A program made the translations under genes and the position numbers. From contig JALULR010000215.1 of NCBI GenBank assembly GCA_027056155.1, forward strand, positions 1 to 6,636: a DNA stretch of 6,636 bases. The letters are read 5' to 3'. The notes under the pieces were generated by a model that saw nothing but the letters and a program-made list of their open reading frames with translations, was not told the DNA's origin and did not search any database. Positions within the stretch are counted from its first letter, which is position 1. Each line of letters starts with the position of its first letter. Positions 5,323-6,636 of the stretch are shown here, one piece after another. This stretch comes from DHVE2 group archaeon. Its GTDB lineage: Archaea; Thermoplasmatota; Thermoplasmata; Thermoplasmatales; Aciduliprofundaceae.

Positions 5323-6636
5323 ATGAAAAGAAAAATATTTGTAGGTTTGATTTTAGCCCTGCTTTTATTGGGATTTTTTACCCAAGGCACGTGGGGCACG
5401 GTGAGCAAAGAGAGTGCGCCAAAAGCTTATGATACTGGAGTGATAAGAATAAATGGTAATTCTGACTTTGACTCCAACCATGGTGTAATAGGAGGAAGCG
5501 GAACAAAAAGTGACCCATACGTGATTTCAGGCTGGAACATAGATGCTCACGGCGGTGGAAGTGCAATTTATATAGGAAACACCACAGCTTACTTTATCGT
5601 AGAAAACTGCATCTTGTTCAATACCACATATCGTTCATACCCATATTTTTACGGAACCGGACTAATGCTTTACAATGTAACAAACGGAACAATAGATAAC
5701 AACACAATTTACGACAACTCGGGATATGGTATCTCGCTATACTCATCTAACAATAACACAATTTCCAACAATACAATTTCCAATAACTCGAAACTCGGCA
5801 TTTACATATACAATTCACCCATGAACACCTTCACCGGGAATAAATTTAAAAACTCCGGAATATTAATAAACGCCTACTCACTAGATGTATTCACAACACA
5901 AAATATAGACACGAGTAACACAATCAACGGAAAGCCAGTGTATTACTACAAAAACGCAAATATGAATAATCAATCTGTACCTCAAAATGCTGGAGAAGTG
6001 CTCGCGGGTAACGTTTCGTGGCTGGATATTTCAAATCTAAACTTGTCCTACGGTACGGTGGGCATAGAGCTGGGATTTTCTAGTTATGTAACGATTGCAA
6101 ATAACACCATATACAACAACTCGAAGGGAATTTTTCTCCGGGTCTCATCTGATAACATAATAGAAAACAACACCATTTATGACAACGAGGACGATGGTAT
6201 CGACTTTGACTCTGCGAATAATTACAACTTAATCGATAACAACACGGTTTACGGCAACCCTGTTGGCTTGTGGTTTTCTTACTCCCACAGCAACACCATA
6301 TCAAACAATTCATTTTTTGAGAACGATTGGGGCATGCGTTTCTCTAGCTCACAAAATAATGTAATGGTGAGAAATAATATCTACGATTCCAAAGAATATG
6401 CCATTTATGAGTTTGACGCAAGGAATACAAACATAACGGGAAATACAATTTCCGATAGCCTTTTTGGGCTGTACATAGACGCCGCTTACAACACTATGAT
6501 GCGGAACAACATATTCAAAAACGATGGGATTTTCTTATACAGTGACAAAGACACTTACTTAACTCAAGACATAGACACAAGCAATACAGTCAACGGAAAA
6601 CCAATATATTACTACAAGAATGTGAATATGAGTAAC
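5323..6636 (+). CDS. Secreted right-handed parallel beta-helix protein, NosD-like (3' end outside the window)
   Basis: The frame is open from 5323 to the window edge, giving 438 residues. A signal peptide is clear: KRK, a hydrophobic core IFVGLILALLLLGFF (5-19), then TQGTWG with likely cleavage near residue 25. The mature start VIRINGNSDF followed by GVIGGSGTKSDPYVISGW is the entry cap common to archaeal NosD/CASH-type proteins. Many short coils of the form NNTIYDNxxxGI follow, each a turn of the helix with an asparagine ladder. A block containing NGKPVYYYKN (202-211) recurs as NGKPIYYYKN (424-433), a 222-residue period, so the full protein probably has several such units. N-x-S/T sequons are very frequent, in keeping with a glycosylated surface protein. 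Known homologues may bind or cleave polysaccharides; none of that can be assigned here. True copper-maturation NosD is unlikely, as no nos genes are present. Confidence 0.88.
   Translation, partial: MKRKIFVGLILALLLLGFFTQGTWGTVSKESAPKAYDTGVIRINGNSDFDSNHGVIGGSGTKSDPYVISGWNIDAHGGGSAIYIGNTTAYFIVENCILFNTTYRSYPYFYGTGLMLYNVTNGTIDNNTIYDNSGYGISLYSSNNNTISNNTISNNSKLGIYIYNSPMNTFTGNKFKNSGILINAYSLDVFTTQNIDTSNTINGKPVYYYKNANMNNQSVPQNAGEVLAGNVSWLDISNLNLSYGTVGIELGFSSYVTIANNTIYNNSKGIFLRVSSDNIIENNTIYDNEDDGIDFDSANNYNLIDNNTVYGNPVGLWFSYSHSNTISNNSFFENDWGMRFSSSQNNVMVRNNIYDSKEYAIYEFDARNTNITGNTISDSLFGLYIDAAYNTMMRNNIFKNDGIFLYSDKDTYLTQDIDTSNTVNGKPIYYYKNVNMSN
5824..5970 (+). repeat. Internal repeat unit boundary, copy 1
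   Basis: Encodes the segment running from NTFTGNKFKN to NGKPVYYYKN and NANMNN. It matches 6490-6636 at a constant offset of 666 bases (222 codons) with no net insertion or deletion. Over the last 24 residues 19 are identical, while the first half has diverged. Confidence 0.75.
6490..6636 (+). repeat. Internal repeat unit boundary, copy 2 (runs to the window end)
   Basis: Encodes the segment from NTMMRNNIFKN to NGKPIYYYKN and NVNMSN, the second copy of 5824-5970. The repeat is cut by the window end, so the extent of the second unit is unknown. Confidence 0.75.

Noticed and set aside
6080..6313. Cysteine-rich minus-strand reading frame
   Set aside because: The cysteines arise from antisense reading of the repeated asparagine/threonine codons of the beta-helix gene.
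5700..6440. Recurrent AACAACACCAT-like short repeats as a CRISPR or satellite array
   Set aside because: Spacing is irregular, the copies vary at codon third positions, and they encode the NNTI coils of a beta-helix protein.

Overview
The window looks like a piece of a euryarchaeal chromosome or metagenomic contig, most plausibly from the Thermoplasmata. That lineage is an inference from gene content and style, not from a marker gene. The evidence for Archaea is an archaeal-type cofactor-independent phosphoglycerate mutase, TATA-type promoters at about -26, three genes that appear to be leaderless, and a secreted NosD-like beta-helix protein of a kind common in these archaea. All recognisable genes lie on the + strand, and most have their own promoter rather than sharing an operon.

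Layout. (1) 2-394: the 3' end of an AT-rich gene (about 30% GC by hand count of the first 360 bases) encoding a charged helical region and a C-terminal four-cysteine zinc ribbon. (2) 395-617: an intergenic stretch. Sixteen bases after the stop codon it carries an imperfect palindrome (about 411-495) built like an integron attC site. A C-rich tract and the promoter and ribosome binding site of the next gene follow. (3) 618-2129: a FAD-dependent oxidoreductase of the phytoene desaturase/carotenoid isomerase type, substrate unknown. (4) 2170-2772: a plasmid pRiA4b ORF-3 family protein, function unknown. (5) 2837-3997: a SAM-dependent DNA methyltransferase with an HPPY catalytic tetrapeptide. Its promoter and start overlap two tandem palindromes. 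(6) 4039-5262: 2,3-bisphosphoglycerate-independent phosphoglycerate mutase (apgM), a core glycolytic/gluconeogenic enzyme, with a perfect hairpin at the end of its reading frame. (7) 5323 to the window end: the first 438 residues of a secreted parallel beta-helix (NosD-like) protein with an internal 222-residue repeat.

How they work together. There is no obvious single pathway. apgM is housekeeping, the beta-helix protein is a surface product, and the oxidoreductase is probably lipid- or isoprenoid-related. The zinc-ribbon fragment, the pRiA4b ORF-3 protein and the orphan methyltransferase are the accessory-type genes. The most unusual element is the attC-like palindrome behind a compositionally foreign gene, in the orientation of an integron gene cassette. 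No integrase, second attC or other cassette is visible here, so this remains a hypothesis. I see no rRNA, tRNA, CRISPR array or complete insertion sequence.
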